From assembly GCA_026014585.1 (NCBI GenBank), contig JAOZIA010000024.1:124001-188000 (forward strand): DNA of 64,000 bases. The letters run 5' to 3'. This DNA is from Candidatus Bathyarchaeota archaeon (GTDB lineage Archaea; Thermoproteota; Bathyarchaeia; Bathyarchaeales; Bathycorpusculaceae). The notes under the pieces are model-generated. The model saw nothing but the letters and a program-made list of their open reading frames with translations. It was not told where the DNA came from and searched no databases. Below, piece by piece: positions 7,418 through 17,422 of this stretch (position 1 is the first letter of the stretch; every line of letters begins with the position of its first letter). The position numbers were made by a program, and so were the translations under genes.

Positions 7418-8832
7418 TGGTTATGCAGTCTCCTAAGGGCAGCTTTTATGAAAGCAGGCTGATTTTGGAAAACGAAATCCTGCACGCTAACAACCTCATA
7501 ATCTACGCCGTTTCGGCAAATCCTGTCCATTCTGCGAACTGGGGCAAAAACGTGCAAAATCACATAATCATCAACGACATAGCCGGGTTCAAGCAGGATG
7601 TTTTCGGCTCTTTGGGGTACAACAACAGCTTTCAAATCCACGCCTGCACCAAAACTTTGGGAATCTCCTGCCTTTGTAATGGAGAAAAGCGTGAGAGTTT
7701 CGCCTTTGCTCGCCAGCACCTGCGTAAACCGCGTAACTGGCGCTTGGAAATCCAGCAAAAACTGGCCCAACCAACAAACCGTCGCCATCGCCTGCTTAAC
7801 CTCCACGTAAGCTAAGTCTGCGTGTTTGGCACCCCAGAACATGAAAGCCTCCGCATTTGCAAGAATGATATTGGCGCTGTGGCTGTAGCTGATTTTATCG
7901 TACCCTTCTCGGATTTTTGCGAGGATCCCTGCGGAAACAGAGTCATAGTAGTCGCATGCGGGGGTTTTGGCTTGCACATTTAGATATCCCGCCCAGCAGA
8001 TTGCGGGGTTGTATGCGGGGTAGATCTGGTTTGCACTTATTGCGGTTAAGGCTTGGTAGGTTTTCTGCACCGTTGGGCTGTAACCTTCATTGTCGTAGAA
8101 CCCCAGTAGCGCGTATGCGATTGAGTCATCATAAACCTGGTCCTCACCGACGCCTGTGCGGTGCCACTGTCCGTCGCCGTCTGGTTTTGGGTCAAAATAA
8201 AGTTGCAAACCCTCAAGCCCATCACGGTAAAAGTCTACAGCATCCCCAATCATACCCTGATACAATTCACGATTTGTGGGATCAGATTCACAAAGCATCT
8301 TTAGACCAATTAGGCCATAAAGTGCTTCAACATCCATTTGGCTCAGCCACGCATCCTCCAAGGTGACTGCTCGTGCAAATCCGCCATAGAATTGGTCATG
8401 GACACCCAACTGGCTGGGATTGTGTTGCATGTTGAAAAGAAAGGTTCCGGCTGCCAGTTTTGCACTGGCAAGATAGGAGGCGTTGGTGGTTAGTTCGTAG
8501 GCTTTCAAGAGTGCGGGCAACACGCGGCAGGCATCCACACTGTAGCAGGCTGTGCTGGTTTCGCTGCTCAAGAAGCCGCCGTATGCTTGTTTTTGGTTGT
8601 CTGTGACCTGCTGGGAAATGATGAAGTCGGCGAGTTCAGCGATTTTTTCTTCTATTTCGGCGCTTCGAGTGTCGAACTGGGCGTTGGAGTAGGCTTCGTA
8701 GAGGAAATCTACGGCGAAGGCAGCTGAAAAGGCAGCTTTACCCCAAGATAAATCAGGACCCGACTGCGGATTCACATACAAATAAGGCGCATAATCCATG
8801 ACGAAGTCAAAGTAGGCTTCGGGAACGGGCAT
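7414..8832 (-). CDS. Six-hairpin glycosidase-like domain fused to head-tail joining protein
   Basis: A 472-residue protein. Residues ~1-350 are helical, with repeated paired helices rich in Trp, Tyr and Asp (YGGFLSSETSTACYSVDACR, DAWLSQMDVEALYGLIGLK, VYDDSIAYALLGFYDNEGY), the pattern of (alpha/alpha)6 glycosidases and lyases. Residues ~366-472 resemble a small phage head-tail joining protein (VTRFTQVLASKGETLTLF ... GVDYEVVSVQDFVFQNQPAF). The fusion places a sugar-active domain on a structural connector. The catalytic acid cannot be fixed by reading. Tight spacing on both sides shows it belongs to the tail operon. Confidence 0.6.
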   Translation of the reverse strand: MPVPEAYFDFVMDYAPYLYVNPQSGPDLSWGKAAFSAAFAVDFLYEAYSNAQFDTRSAEIEEKIAELADFIISQQVTDNQKQAYGGFLSSETSTACYSVDACRVLPALLKAYELTTNASYLASAKLAAGTFLFNMQHNPSQLGVHDQFYGGFARAVTLEDAWLSQMDVEALYGLIGLKMLCESDPTNRELYQGMIGDAVDFYRDGLEGLQLYFDPKPDGDGQWHRTGVGEDQVYDDSIAYALLGFYDNEGYSPTVQKTYQALTAISANQIYPAYNPAICWAGYLNVQAKTPACDYYDSVSAGILAKIREGYDKISYSHSANIILANAEAFMFWGAKHADLAYVEVKQAMATVCWLGQFLLDFQAPVTRFTQVLASKGETLTLFSITKAGDSQSFGAGVDLKAVVVPQRAENILLEPGYVVDDYVILHVFAPVRRMDRICRNGVDYEVVSVQDFVFQNQPAFIKAALRRLHNQ

Positions 8833-8834
8833 TG

Positions 8835-9188
8835 CTATGCACTCCGAAGGATAGGCTGTTTTAAGCCTTTGAGGACTCGTTCAAGTTCCTGCTGCAAAAC
8901 ATTAAGCGGAGGAGCCCCACCTGCAACGGAGATATTTTCGCCGCCCACACTAAAACTTAAACCCACTGCTGAGCCACCAGTTAAAAAGCAAATCGCGTAA
9001 ACTGCTGCGAGGAGGGTGATGAATTCTTTTTCGGGTTCGGTGCAGTCTGTGCTATCCACGGATCTGCCCAGTTCGAGTTGTAGGGTGGTTTCTGCACGTT
9101 TTATCATTTTTTGCAGTTTACTGTCGGGGATGTCGGTTTCTGAGAGGTTGATTGTGTCTCGTACATCGCTTGGGGTTACGGTTGCCAT
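8835..9188 (-). CDS. Phage head-tail connector protein (gp6-like)
   Basis: A 117-residue protein from ATG 9188, chosen because GAGG lies 8 bases upstream; a GTG at 9206 would add six residues. It reads MATVTPSDVRDTINLSETDI and PDSKLQKMIKRAETTLQLEL, the helical pattern of small DNA-packaging/connector proteins that form a ring below the portal. It ends with VLQQELERVLKGLK. The next gene starts 3 bases after its stop. It is the first gene of the tail module; no portal or capsid gene precedes it. Confidence 0.65.
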   Translation of the reverse strand: MATVTPSDVRDTINLSETDIPDSKLQKMIKRAETTLQLELGRSVDSTDCTEPEKEFITLLAAVYAICFLTGGSAVGLSFSVGGENISVAGGAPPLNVLQQELERVLKGLKQPILRSA

Positions 9189-9435
9189 TTTGGTTTCCTC
9201 AAACACCTCTATGCTGAAACGGCAAATTTAACCATTTTTGGCAAATTAAAACCCATATCAAACTGTGTTTAACAAATAACTATTAATTCAAAAGCTTTTT
9301 TCTCAATTAAGCATTATTTAATGCTTATTAAAAAAACAAAGGCAACAAAAATTCTGAAAAAAGCAAAGACAGAAAATAAATAAAAAATAAAAAGAAAAAT
9401 TATTGTTTATTGGTTAGATGTTAAGCTGGAAGGGC

Positions 9436-9579
9436 TTAGTATCTGCGTGGGGGTCTGCGTTTTGCGTAGCACTCACGGCAGTAAACTGGCCTTGTACCGT
9501 CGGGCTTGAATGGAACTTGACATTCTTGACCGCAGTCTGCGCAGGTTGCCTTGTGCATTTCTCGGTTACCATATGACAT
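9436..9579 (-). CDS. Small zinc-ribbon protein (47 residues)
   Basis: This 47-residue protein contains CADCGQECQVPFKPDG, then RPVYCRECYAKRRPP: two Cys pairs spaced as in a zinc ribbon, with a basic C-terminus. It matches a widespread family of tiny CxxC...VPFxP...PVYCxxC proteins of unknown role. A TATA-like box (minus strand TTTATAAGC, near 9657-9666) lies upstream. A longer overlapping frame exists on the same strand but has no family features. The related ribbons at 1541-2230 and 10525-10725 support this frame. Confidence 0.8.
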   Translation of the reverse strand: MSYGNREMHKATCADCGQECQVPFKPDGTRPVYCRECYAKRRPPRRY

Positions 9580-9889
9580 TTTGCTATTTCAACTCCTAAA
9601 CTATTGCTTGTGCAAAAAGGACGCTTTTCGCACGTTCCCATCTACAGTGCGGCGATGCTTATAAATACATGCCTTCTGATTTTTGCAGGAAGGGAGGAGA
9701 CGCTGGTTTTCGGGTAACTGCCCAAAAAACGTTTAAATCCACTTTTTCGGGCAGAAACACGATTTTTTTACGGGTACACTAATATAGGTAAAGTTTGTAT
9801 GATAAAGAGTATTGTTTAAGGATTATTGAGAAAAAGGAACCGGATATACTGCTTTTTCTCGGATTCTAACAGTAAATGGAGGGGGATAT

Positions 9890-10519
9890 TTGAGACAGAA
9901 AAAATCTGCTTTAGGTGAGCATATAGCTCTTATCTCAGTGAAATACAATGTGTACCCTGCTGAGATTTTCCAAGCCTTAATTCAAGCAAGAGAATGTGGT
10001 AGAGCAACCTGTGGAGAACTTCACATAGAATACCGAGGACAAATAAAAGGAGAAACCATCTTTTTAATTAAGAGAAATCAAAGTGTTCTGGCTCAGTTCC
10101 GTGTAGACGAGCAAGTTCTGCTACGGAAAGATAACCCGTTTGAAAGCTGGATGAGCACAGACAAAATTAAAAAGAAACTCGCTAAACAAAACACTGAAGC
10201 CGTATACACCAGCATTGACGACTTACGCTCAGGCATGAAACGCATCAACGTAAAAGCCGAAGTTATCGAAATGCCCAAACCGGCACAAGTGCATACTCAA
10301 TTCGGCAACACCGTGATGGTTGTCAACGCAGTTGTTGGTGACGATACAGGAACAATAAAACTGTGCCTTTGGGATAACCAAATAAGCGACTTAAGCAACG
10401 GGGATGCCATCGAAATCAAAAACGCGCAAGTCTGCACTTTCCGCGGTGAACGCCAACTAAGGCTTGGCAAAAATGGCTCTCTAAATATTGGTCCACAACT
10501 CAAAGCCATGAACAATTAA
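9890..10519 (+). CDS. OB-fold single-stranded nucleic-acid binding protein (RPA-like)
   Basis: A 209-residue protein starting at TTG 9890 with a strong GGAGGGGG site 5 bases upstream. Residues ~1-95 form a helical/beta domain (LGEHIALISVKYNVYPAEIF) with the ECGRATCGEL segment. Residues ~105-205 are an OB fold: INVKAEVIEMPKPAQVHTQF, VVGDDTGTIKLCLWDNQISD and EIKNAQVCTFRGERQLRLGK, the pattern of archaeal RPA and SSB domains (GDDTGTI, LW, G-D-I). It probably binds single-stranded DNA or RNA. It converges with a zinc-ribbon gene ending 6 bases later. Confidence 0.75.
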   Translation: MRQKKSALGEHIALISVKYNVYPAEIFQALIQARECGRATCGELHIEYRGQIKGETIFLIKRNQSVLAQFRVDEQVLLRKDNPFESWMSTDKIKKKLAKQNTEAVYTSIDDLRSGMKRINVKAEVIEMPKPAQVHTQFGNTVMVVNAVVGDDTGTIKLCLWDNQISDLSNGDAIEIKNAQVCTFRGERQLRLGKNGSLNIGPQLKAMNN

Positions 10520-10524
10520 AATGG

Positions 10525-10725
10525 CTATTTCCATGTGGCTCGACGCTGAGACCACACAAACTTCTTTTTAACATTCAGATTTTGTTTTGGCCGGTTTTTT
10601 TGGGTTTTGTGTTTTGAGAGGCATTCTTTGCAGTAGATGGGTTTGCCTTCTTTAGGTTTAAAGGGCACAGTGGTTATTCTGCCACACTCTGAGCATTTCA
10701 CTTGAGTTACAATTTTTTGCCCCAT
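10525..10725 (-). CDS. Small zinc-ribbon protein with basic tail
   Basis: A 66-residue protein with the ribbon VKCSECGRITTVPFKPKEGK, then PIYCKECLSKH, and a Lys/Arg-rich tail (KNRPKQNLNVKKKFVWSQRR). It belongs to the same CxxC...VPFKP...YCxxC type as the gene at 9436. The first ribbon has Arg-Ile-Thr-Thr where the other two have E/QEC, so only four cysteines remain, enough for one zinc. Its 3' end faces the OB-fold gene. The role is unknown; nucleic-acid binding is an inference from charge. Confidence 0.75.
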   Translation of the reverse strand: MGQKIVTQVKCSECGRITTVPFKPKEGKPIYCKECLSKHKTQKNRPKQNLNVKKKFVWSQRRATWK

Positions 10726-10862
10726 AAAAACCAGCCTAAAATCGGAACCCTTAATCAGATATGGGTTTGTTCGGTAATTAAACGTATGTTACAATATTAG
10801 GATACAACGGCGTTCCCGTTTGCTCTCACACACGTAGACTACCATGTTCAGTAAAGAAATCA

Positions 10863-11711
10863 CTAATATCTGCTATCAGTAGATTCAGGCTTGCTCAAAA
10901 TGTCTATAATGTATTTTGAAACTGATGGTACAACCTTTTCATCAATTGAAACAATACCTGCTTCTTTCGTGAAGCCACCTGACGAAGCGCTATAGAGATT
11001 CATTGAAGAAACAATTGCAACTGTATCATCAATAACTATAATCTTTGCATGTATCTGATTGTCATAATGAATTAGCATCCCCGCCTTCTTCAGACTTGCT
11101 TGACACTCTCTTTTGGTAATGTCATCATTATTTTCCTTAGGACGACGAGCGACAACCTTAACACTGATTTTTCTTAAAACGGCGTTTTCAAGATTTTTCG
11201 TAAGGTGACAGCTATCAATGAAGGGATTTGTAACTAAAATTTGATGTTGCGCCTTTCCTATCAACACCCTTGCTAACTCATCTAAATATTCGCCTTCAAG
11301 AAAGAAATGTCTTGACTCTATTGGGAAGTTGAGATTCCGCATTTCACGCCATTGAATTATCCATTGAATCAAACCAACCTCTTTATTTACAGAAGATACT
11401 GGTATGCCTTGTTTTGCTTCCATTACTACTTGTTGTAGTTTTTGCCCTAAATCCGATGAAATATTAGTTGCAAGGTATTTTGTCCATTCTTGCCTAATTA
11501 CCTCATCAACTAAAAAATAATTTTTGCCTTCATACCTAATTACATTCGCTTGACGAAGCGGAGCTAAGGCTCTTAACAAGGCTTTTGGCGGGAATTCTGT
11601 TTCTTCCATTAATTTATTAAAACTAACTGGTTCTTTTCCATGTAAAACGAGTGATTTAATTACTTTCCCTTGCCAAGTCCCCAAATACTTAGGATTTTGT
11701 GACAATGACAC
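10863..11711 (-). CDS. Winged-helix plus phospholipase D-like domain protein
   Basis: A 282-residue protein starting at GTG 11711. Residues ~10-75 look like a winged helix (GKVIKSLVLHGKEPVSFNKL, then RALAPLRQANVIRYEGKNYF). Residues ~130-275 form a PLD-like domain: ILVTNPFIDSCHL, then the HKD motif IHAKIIVIDDTVAIVSSMNL (His-x-Lys ... Asp, followed by Ser-x-Asn). One HKD motif suggests action as a homodimer, as in Nuc-type nucleases. Joining a DNA-binding domain to a PLD nuclease points to DNA cleavage or a defence role, which is inference. It stands alone, with non-coding DNA on both sides. Confidence 0.7.
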   Translation of the reverse strand: MSLSQNPKYLGTWQGKVIKSLVLHGKEPVSFNKLMEETEFPPKALLRALAPLRQANVIRYEGKNYFLVDEVIRQEWTKYLATNISSDLGQKLQQVVMEAKQGIPVSSVNKEVGLIQWIIQWREMRNLNFPIESRHFFLEGEYLDELARVLIGKAQHQILVTNPFIDSCHLTKNLENAVLRKISVKVVARRPKENNDDITKRECQASLKKAGMLIHYDNQIHAKIIVIDDTVAIVSSMNLYSASSGGFTKEAGIVSIDEKVVPSVSKYIIDILSKPESTDSRY

Positions 11712-11956
11712 TCACTTTTAATAATTAGATTTAAGCAATGAATTTAAGACTTGTTAATCTAACGCTAATACTAAACATGTATGCTAACGAATTTTACAAC
11801 AAACACTTACAACTAATTGTTTAGAACACCAAAAACTCATGCCCTCTTAAGGATAGCGTTTCCCTTGACATAGAGGGAACCAGCAATTGAACCAAAGTAG
11901 CCCCGTGCGTGTAGGTATTTTAATTAATTATGCAATGATGCTACTACTCTTCGAGG

Positions 11957-12334
11957 ATGAAAAGCATGGAACCTAAAATCGTACCAGCATCAACCATCAA
12001 AGAATATTTGACCCCTGAACACTGCTACATTTTTGAGAACTGGGGCAGCCCCAAAGTCAGCATCGCCCGCGCCCGAGTTGAACCCGGCGTCACCACCGTG
12101 CCCCATCACCTAATAGGCGTAGACGAATACTACCTCATCGCTCAAGGCGAAGGAACCACAAAAATCGGGAACCTACAATCTCAAAAAATCGGTGTCGGAG
12201 ACGTTGTTGCGATACCCGCAGGGGTCAGTCAAAGCGTAACCAACACAGGAAAAGTGGACTTGATTTTCCATTGCATTTGCACGCCAAGGTTCACCCAAGA
12301 ATGTTACGTAGATGAGTCAAAAGAGAAATTATAA
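11957..12334 (+). CDS. Cupin-domain protein
   Basis: A 125-residue single-domain cupin. The first metal-binding motif is visible as PGVTTVPHHLIGVDEYYLIA (two His and a Glu), followed by QGEG; the second is VVAIPAGVSQSVTN, where the usual His is not present. The core beta barrel spans residues ~30-112. Small cupins bind a metal or a sugar/phenolic ligand, and the substrate cannot be inferred. It sits alone between the PLD gene and uvrB. The start may be ATG 11957 or ATG 11966. Confidence 0.75.
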   Translation: MKSMEPKIVPASTIKEYLTPEHCYIFENWGSPKVSIARARVEPGVTTVPHHLIGVDEYYLIAQGEGTTKIGNLQSQKIGVGDVVAIPAGVSQSVTNTGKVDLIFHCICTPRFTQECYVDESKEKL

Positions 12335-12461
12335 AAGCCTTGATTTTGCCACATTAAACCCGTTTTTGTTTCCGAAAGCTACTTAAGCACTTTTTTGTAA
12401 ACAATTTTTAAGAGCAACTATTTCTCACAGAAATACTTCAGCAGTTTAGGGAGAGAGCATC

Positions 12462-14474
12462 GTGCAGTTTGAGCTTGTTGCACCATTCAAAACTTCGCCA
12501 GGACAGGAAAAAGCCGTTGAAGAGTTAGTGGAGAACTTCAAAAGCAAAGACAAGCAGACACTTCTGGGCATTACGGGCAGTGGCAAAACCTTCATCATGG
12601 CAAACGTGATAAACAGGCTGCAGAAGCCCACGCTGATTATTGCGCATAACAAGATTTTAGCAGCTCAACTCTATGCTGAACTCAAGGAACTTTTTCCCAA
12701 AAACCGCGTTGAATACTTCATTAGTTTTTATGATTATTACCAGCCCGAATCCTATCTTCCAGCGCAGGACATGTACATCGAAAAAGACTCTGATGTGAAC
12801 GACCAAATCGAGCAGATGCGCATGCACGCCGTCAGCAGCATAGTTAGCCGAAACGACACCATCATCGTCGCGTCAATCAGCTGTATCTACAGCTTGGGCA
12901 ACCCCGAAGATTTCAGAAGCATGTCTTTGAGGCTTGAAGTCGGTGCGCATCTGACCAGGCAGGAACTTCTCCATCAGCTTGTGGACATGCAGTACGAGCG
13001 CAATGACATGGTGCTGGAGTCAGGCAGGTTCCGCGTCCGAGGCGACACCATCGACATCGTACCCGCATACGAAAACGACATCATCCGCGTTGAACTTGCA
13101 GGAAACCAAATCGCAAAAATCAAAGAAGTCCAACTTTTGACGGGCAACGTGAAGGTTTCCGTGGATAAACTCACGCTTTATCCTGCACGGCAGTACGTGG
13201 TGCCTGAGGAGAAGCAGGCTTTGGCGCTTGAGCATATTGAACAGGAATTAGAGCGTCGACTGCAAGAACTACCGCCGTTGGAGGCTCAGCGGCTTAAACA
13301 GCGCACAAACTACGATTTAGAAATGATTAAGGAGATGGGTTTCTGTAGTGGCATGGAGAATTACAGCCGCCACTTTGATGGACGCAGACCAGGCGAGCCA
13401 CCCTTCACGCTGATGGATTACTTCCCCAAAGACTACCTCTTAATCATTGACGAGAGCCACCAAACAATTCCACAAGCCCGCGCCATGTACAACGGCGACT
13501 ACAGCCGCAAAAAAAACCTCGTCGACTACGGCTTCCGCTTACCCAGCGCAATAGACAACCGCCCCCTCAAATTCGAAGAGTTCGAAAAGAAAATCGGCAA
13601 AGCTATGTTTGTTTCTGCCACACCTGCCGAGTACGAACTGGAAAAAAGCGGCGCACCCGTCGAACTCATCACAAGACCCACAGGGCTTTTAGACCCCATA
13701 ATTGAGTTGCAGCCAATAGCTGGGCAAATGGAGCATCTAATGGCGGAAGCACGCAGAACCATTGAGCAAGGCAACCGTGTCCTAATAACCACCCTCACAA
13801 AGCGCATGGCAGAAGACCTCACCGATTACCTCGTCAAAGAGGGCTTGCGCGTGCGTTACATGCACAGTGACGTGGACAGCCTTGACCGTATTGAGCTGGT
13901 GCGGCAGTTACGCGTGGGCGATTTTGACGTGCTGGTAGGCATTAACTTGCTGCGTGAAGGCTTAGACATTCCCGAAGTCGCTACGATTTTCATTTTGGAC
14001 GCTGACAAAGAAGGCTTCCTACGTGACGAACGCAGCTTAATTCAAACCATTGGCAGGGCAGCCCGCAATGAAAACGGCAAAGTAATCCTTTACGCCGACG
14101 TCCAAACCAACTCGATAAAGCGTGCCATGGAAATCACTGCTTACCGCCGAGCATTCCAGCAAAAATACAACCAACAATACGGCATCACCCCCAAAACCAT
14201 CGTGAAAAGCGTCAGTCAGCAAGAAGGCAAAATTCATGGCATCAAACACCTTGCCAAATCTGATGTGCGTCACCAGTTGATTGAGATGGAGTCGCAGATG
14301 CGGGAGGCAGCTGAAAAATTGAATTTTGAGAAGGCGATTGAATTGCGAGATGCGATTGCAGAGTTAACGATGGCACTGTCTCGGAAAGAGGAAAATGAGC
14401 AGTATACCCAGAAAATTGAGGGGTTTAATGCAACAAAGTTGAAAAGTCCCCATAGTAAAAGAAGAAGGAAATAG
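12462..14474 (+). CDS. uvrB: Excinuclease ABC subunit B
   Basis: A 670-residue UvrB, the helicase-like damage-verifying subunit of nucleotide excision repair. It shows the Walker A motif GITGSGKTF, the beta-hairpin region [20 protein letters not shown] that clamps DNA, the DESH box ([20 protein letters not shown]), the motif VI region [19 protein letters not shown], and a C-terminal UVR domain (~620-655) that contacts UvrC. The start is GTG 12462, with GGGAGAG upstream. It is followed 15 bases later by uvrA on the same strand, so they form an operon. Archaeal UvrABC is thought to have come from bacteria. Confidence 0.97.
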   Translation: MQFELVAPFKTSPGQEKAVEELVENFKSKDKQTLLGITGSGKTFIMANVINRLQKPTLIIAHNKILAAQLYAELKELFPKNRVEYFISFYDYYQPESYLPAQDMYIEKDSDVNDQIEQMRMHAVSSIVSRNDTIIVASISCIYSLGNPEDFRSMSLRLEVGAHLTRQELLHQLVDMQYERNDMVLESGRFRVRGDTIDIVPAYENDIIRVELAGNQIAKIKEVQLLTGNVKVSVDKLTLYPARQYVVPEEKQALALEHIEQELERRLQELPPLEAQRLKQRTNYDLEMIKEMGFCSGMENYSRHFDGRRPGEPPFTLMDYFPKDYLLIIDESHQTIPQARAMYNGDYSRKKNLVDYGFRLPSAIDNRPLKFEEFEKKIGKAMFVSATPAEYELEKSGAPVELITRPTGLLDPIIELQPIAGQMEHLMAEARRTIEQGNRVLITTLTKRMAEDLTDYLVKEGLRVRYMHSDVDSLDRIELVRQLRVGDFDVLVGINLLREGLDIPEVATIFILDADKEGFLRDERSLIQTIGRAARNENGKVILYADVQTNSIKRAMEITAYRRAFQQKYNQQYGITPKTIVKSVSQQEGKIHGIKHLAKSDVRHQLIEMESQMREAAEKLNFEKAIELRDAIAELTMALSRKEENEQYTQKIEGFNATKLKSPHSKRRRK

Positions 14475-14489
14475 TAGTCTGATCGTGTT

Positions 14490-17384
14490 ATGAGAGATAA
14501 CATTTCTATAAAAGGTGCCCGCGAGCACAACCTCAAAAACATTGACTTGGAACTTCCAAGAAACAAGTTCATAGTTATAACTGGGCTTTCAGGCTCAGGC
14601 AAATCCACCCTCGCATTTGACACCATATACGCGGAGGGACAACGCCGCTACGTGGAAAGCCTATCCGCTTACGCGCGGCAGTTTCTAGGGCTCATGGATA
14701 AACCCGACGTGGACTCCATCGAAGGACTGTCGCCAGCGATTAGTATTGAGCAGAAAAGCACCAGCAAAAATCCGCGTTCAACAGTGGGCACCGTCACCGA
14801 AATCTACGATTACCTCAGACTACTTTTTGCCCACATCGGCACGCATCATTGTCCCAAATGTGGCAGCAGCATTCACCCGCAAAGCCCAGAAAATATCACC
14901 AGCATGATAATGGCTGAAAAAGACAAAACCCTGATTTTTCTTGCGCCAGTAATCCGTGGCATTAAGGGCACACATGAGCAGGTGTTTGATGATCTTAAAA
15001 AGCAGGGCTACACCAAAATCCGTGTTGACCAAAAAATCTACGAGTCCGATACCATCAAAGAAGAGGTCAAACTGGTTCGTTATGAGAAGCACTGGATAGA
15101 AGCAGTCATAGACACTGTAACCATCAGTGAAGATGAGCACGCACGCATCTCTGAGGCTGTTGAAGCGGCGTTGCAGATGGATAAGGGTACCATGATAGTT
15201 ATCGACGCGTCCAAGCAGGACGGCGAGAAAAAGAAGGAACTTGAACGGTTCCAAGATGAAACAATGTACAGCACTTTTGGTGCGTGCCCAAATCATCCCG
15301 AAATCGTCTTTGAAAGCTTAGAACCCAGAATGTTTAGCTTCAACAGTCCATTTGGAGCTTGCCCAGTCTGCCACGGCTTAGGTGAAATCAGCGAAGTTAG
15401 TGAGGATTTGGTCATTCCCGACAAGAATCTCTCCATTATGGATGGTGCATTGGCGGTTTATGGTAAGATGGATTTGAGCTGGCGTGCCCAACAACTTGCG
15501 GCAGTCGGCAAAAAGCATGGCTTTGACGTTTTCACGCCCATGAAAGACCTCACCAAAGAGCAACTCAAAGTTCTCTTGCAAGGTGACCGTGAACCCATGA
15601 CGGCGCAGTGGTCAAACGGTGCGAACATGTGGATGCGGGACGGTTGGGAAGGCGTGATACCGCAGACCATGCGGTTGTACCGTCAAACCGAGAGTGAATG
15701 GCGCAAAGAAGACATCGAAAAATTCATGACCAGCAAACCCTGCACGGCCTGTCATGGCAAAAAGCTCCAGCCGGTCGTGCTCGCAGTTAAAGTGCTGGAT
15801 AAAAGCATAATCGACGTAACCGACTTATCCATAGAGGAAGCCGTGGACTTCTTCCTAAACTTGCCACCTCAGCTTAACGAGAAAGAATTAATCATCGCCA
15901 AACAGGTGCTCAAAGAAATCAACCAGCGCCTTGGCTTTCTAAAAAACGTTGGCTTGGGCTACCTGTCGCTTTCACGCGCAGCCAAAACGCTTTCTGGTGG
16001 TGAGGCACAACGCATCCGCTTGGCAACGCAAATTGGCAGCAACCTCATGGGTGTCCTATACATCCTAGACGAACCCAGCATCGGCTTGCACCAGCGCGAC
16101 AACGCCAAACTCATCAGCACCCTGCATCGGCTCCGTGACTTGGGCAACACGCTGATTGTGGTGGAGCATGATGAGGAAACCATTCGCAACGCTGACTACA
16201 TTGTGGATATGGGACCAGGCGCAGGCGTTCACGGTGGTCACATCGTTGCAGAAGGAGCGCCAGAGGAAATCATGCAGAACACGCGTAGCCTAACGGGCAA
16301 GTATCTTTCAGGCGAACTAAAAATCGACATCCCCATTCAGCGCCGCAAACCAGTCGGTTACCTCACCGTAAAAGGCGCACAAGAAAATAACCTTAAACAG
16401 CTCAATACACAGTTGCCACTGGGTGTCCTGTGTGGTATCACAGGGGTTTCAGGTTCGGGAAAAAGCACCCTGATGAACCAAACCGTTATTCCTGCGTTGC
16501 GGCAGATGTTTGGGGAACGTGTTGACAAGGTGGGCAAGCATGAGGGCATTGAGGTTCCAGAGATAGTGCGCAACGTTATTGTCATTGACCAAGATCCCAT
16601 TGGCAGAACCCCACGAAGCAATCCAGCTACCTACACTAAGCTCTTTGATGAAATCCGAAACATTTTTGCGTCAACCAAAGAAGCAAAAGCCCGCGGTTAC
16701 AAGCCGGGACGCTTCAGCTTTAACGTGAAGGGCGGAAGATGTGAAACCTGCCAAGGAGACGGCGTCTTGCGTATCGAAATGAACTTTTTGCCCGACGTTT
16801 ACGTACAGTGCAGCGACTGCAAGGGCAAACGCTACAACAAAGAAACCCTCGCCGTGCTGTATAAAGGCAAAAACATTGCCGAGGTCTTGGACATGACGGT
16901 TGAGGAAGCTGCGGAATTCTTCAAAAACACTCCAAGCGTAGCCCGCAAACTAAACACACTGCTGGATGTCGGATTAGGCTACATTAAGCTGGGACAAAGC
17001 AGCACGCAATTGTCGGGCGGAGAGAGCCAACGCATCAAAATTACTCGTGAACTCAGCAAACACAAGAGCGGACATGTCGTTTACATGTTGGATGAACCGA
17101 CAACTGGGCTGCATTTTGACGACACCAAACGCTTAATCAAAGTGCTCAATCGCCTCGTGGATAATGGCAACACAGTATTTATCATTGAACATAACTTGGA
17201 CGTGATTAAGAGCTGCGATTACATTGTGGATTTGGGTCCTGAGGGCGGCGCGGCAGGCGGAAAAGTGCTGGCAAAGGGAACCCCTGAGGAAGTCGCTATG
17301 GTTTCGGGTTCTTACACGGGCATGTTTTTGGAAAAGATACTCCAGATTCCAGAAAAAAGAGTAATGGCAAAGCAACCTGAATGA
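14490..17384 (+). CDS. uvrA: Excinuclease ABC subunit A
   Basis: A 964-residue UvrA, the ABC-type ATPase dimer that finds bulky DNA lesions and loads UvrB. Visible features: two Walker A motifs (GLSGSGKST near residue 33, GVSGSGKST near 650), two ABC signatures ([24 protein letters not shown]), and zinc-binding modules ([19 protein letters not shown] ... [11 protein letters not shown]). Length and domain order match bacterial UvrA. It is translated from ATG 14490, 15 bases after uvrB. uvrC lies 735 bases further on, beyond a divergent regulator gene. Confidence 0.98.
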   Translation: MRDNISIKGAREHNLKNIDLELPRNKFIVITGLSGSGKSTLAFDTIYAEGQRRYVESLSAYARQFLGLMDKPDVDSIEGLSPAISIEQKSTSKNPRSTVGTVTEIYDYLRLLFAHIGTHHCPKCGSSIHPQSPENITSMIMAEKDKTLIFLAPVIRGIKGTHEQVFDDLKKQGYTKIRVDQKIYESDTIKEEVKLVRYEKHWIEAVIDTVTISEDEHARISEAVEAALQMDKGTMIVIDASKQDGEKKKELERFQDETMYSTFGACPNHPEIVFESLEPRMFSFNSPFGACPVCHGLGEISEVSEDLVIPDKNLSIMDGALAVYGKMDLSWRAQQLAAVGKKHGFDVFTPMKDLTKEQLKVLLQGDREPMTAQWSNGANMWMRDGWEGVIPQTMRLYRQTESEWRKEDIEKFMTSKPCTACHGKKLQPVVLAVKVLDKSIIDVTDLSIEEAVDFFLNLPPQLNEKELIIAKQVLKEINQRLGFLKNVGLGYLSLSRAAKTLSGGEAQRIRLATQIGSNLMGVLYILDEPSIGLHQRDNAKLISTLHRLRDLGNTLIVVEHDEETIRNADYIVDMGPGAGVHGGHIVAEGAPEEIMQNTRSLTGKYLSGELKIDIPIQRRKPVGYLTVKGAQENNLKQLNTQLPLGVLCGITGVSGSGKSTLMNQTVIPALRQMFGERVDKVGKHEGIEVPEIVRNVIVIDQDPIGRTPRSNPATYTKLFDEIRNIFASTKEAKARGYKPGRFSFNVKGGRCETCQGDGVLRIEMNFLPDVYVQCSDCKGKRYNKETLAVLYKGKNIAEVLDMTVEEAAEFFKNTPSVARKLNTLLDVGLGYIKLGQSSTQLSGGESQRIKITRELSKHKSGHVVYMLDEPTTGLHFDDTKRLIKVLNRLVDNGNTVFIIEHNLDVIKSCDYIVDLGPEGGAAGGKVLAKGTPEEVAMVSGSYTGMFLEKILQIPEKRVMAKQPE

Positions 17385-17422
17385 GCCTGCAAGAGTCCAG
17401 AAGGACTTAGAAGCACATTTTT

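Larger units (their letters stand above)
2371..9206 (-). mobile_element. Tailed-virus (HK97/siphovirus-like) connector-and-tail module without head genes
   Basis: Eight tightly packed, often overlapping minus-strand genes follow the standard late order of siphoviruses: head-tail connector, head-tail joining protein (fused to a glycosidase-like domain), tail terminator, tail tube, tail assembly chaperone with frameshift, HK97 gp10-like protein, tape measure and tail hub, then a ribbon-helix-helix protein. No terminase, portal, protease, capsid, integrase, lysis gene or attachment repeat is visible in the flanks. The module is either the surviving half of a provirus or a domesticated tail particle. 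All reading frames are intact, which argues against long neutral decay. Confidence 0.75.

Noticed and set aside
9414-9641. A 75-residue minus-strand frame
   Set aside because: It overlaps the 47-residue zinc-ribbon gene in another frame; the ribbon has a clear cysteine pattern and two relatives in the window, the longer frame has none.
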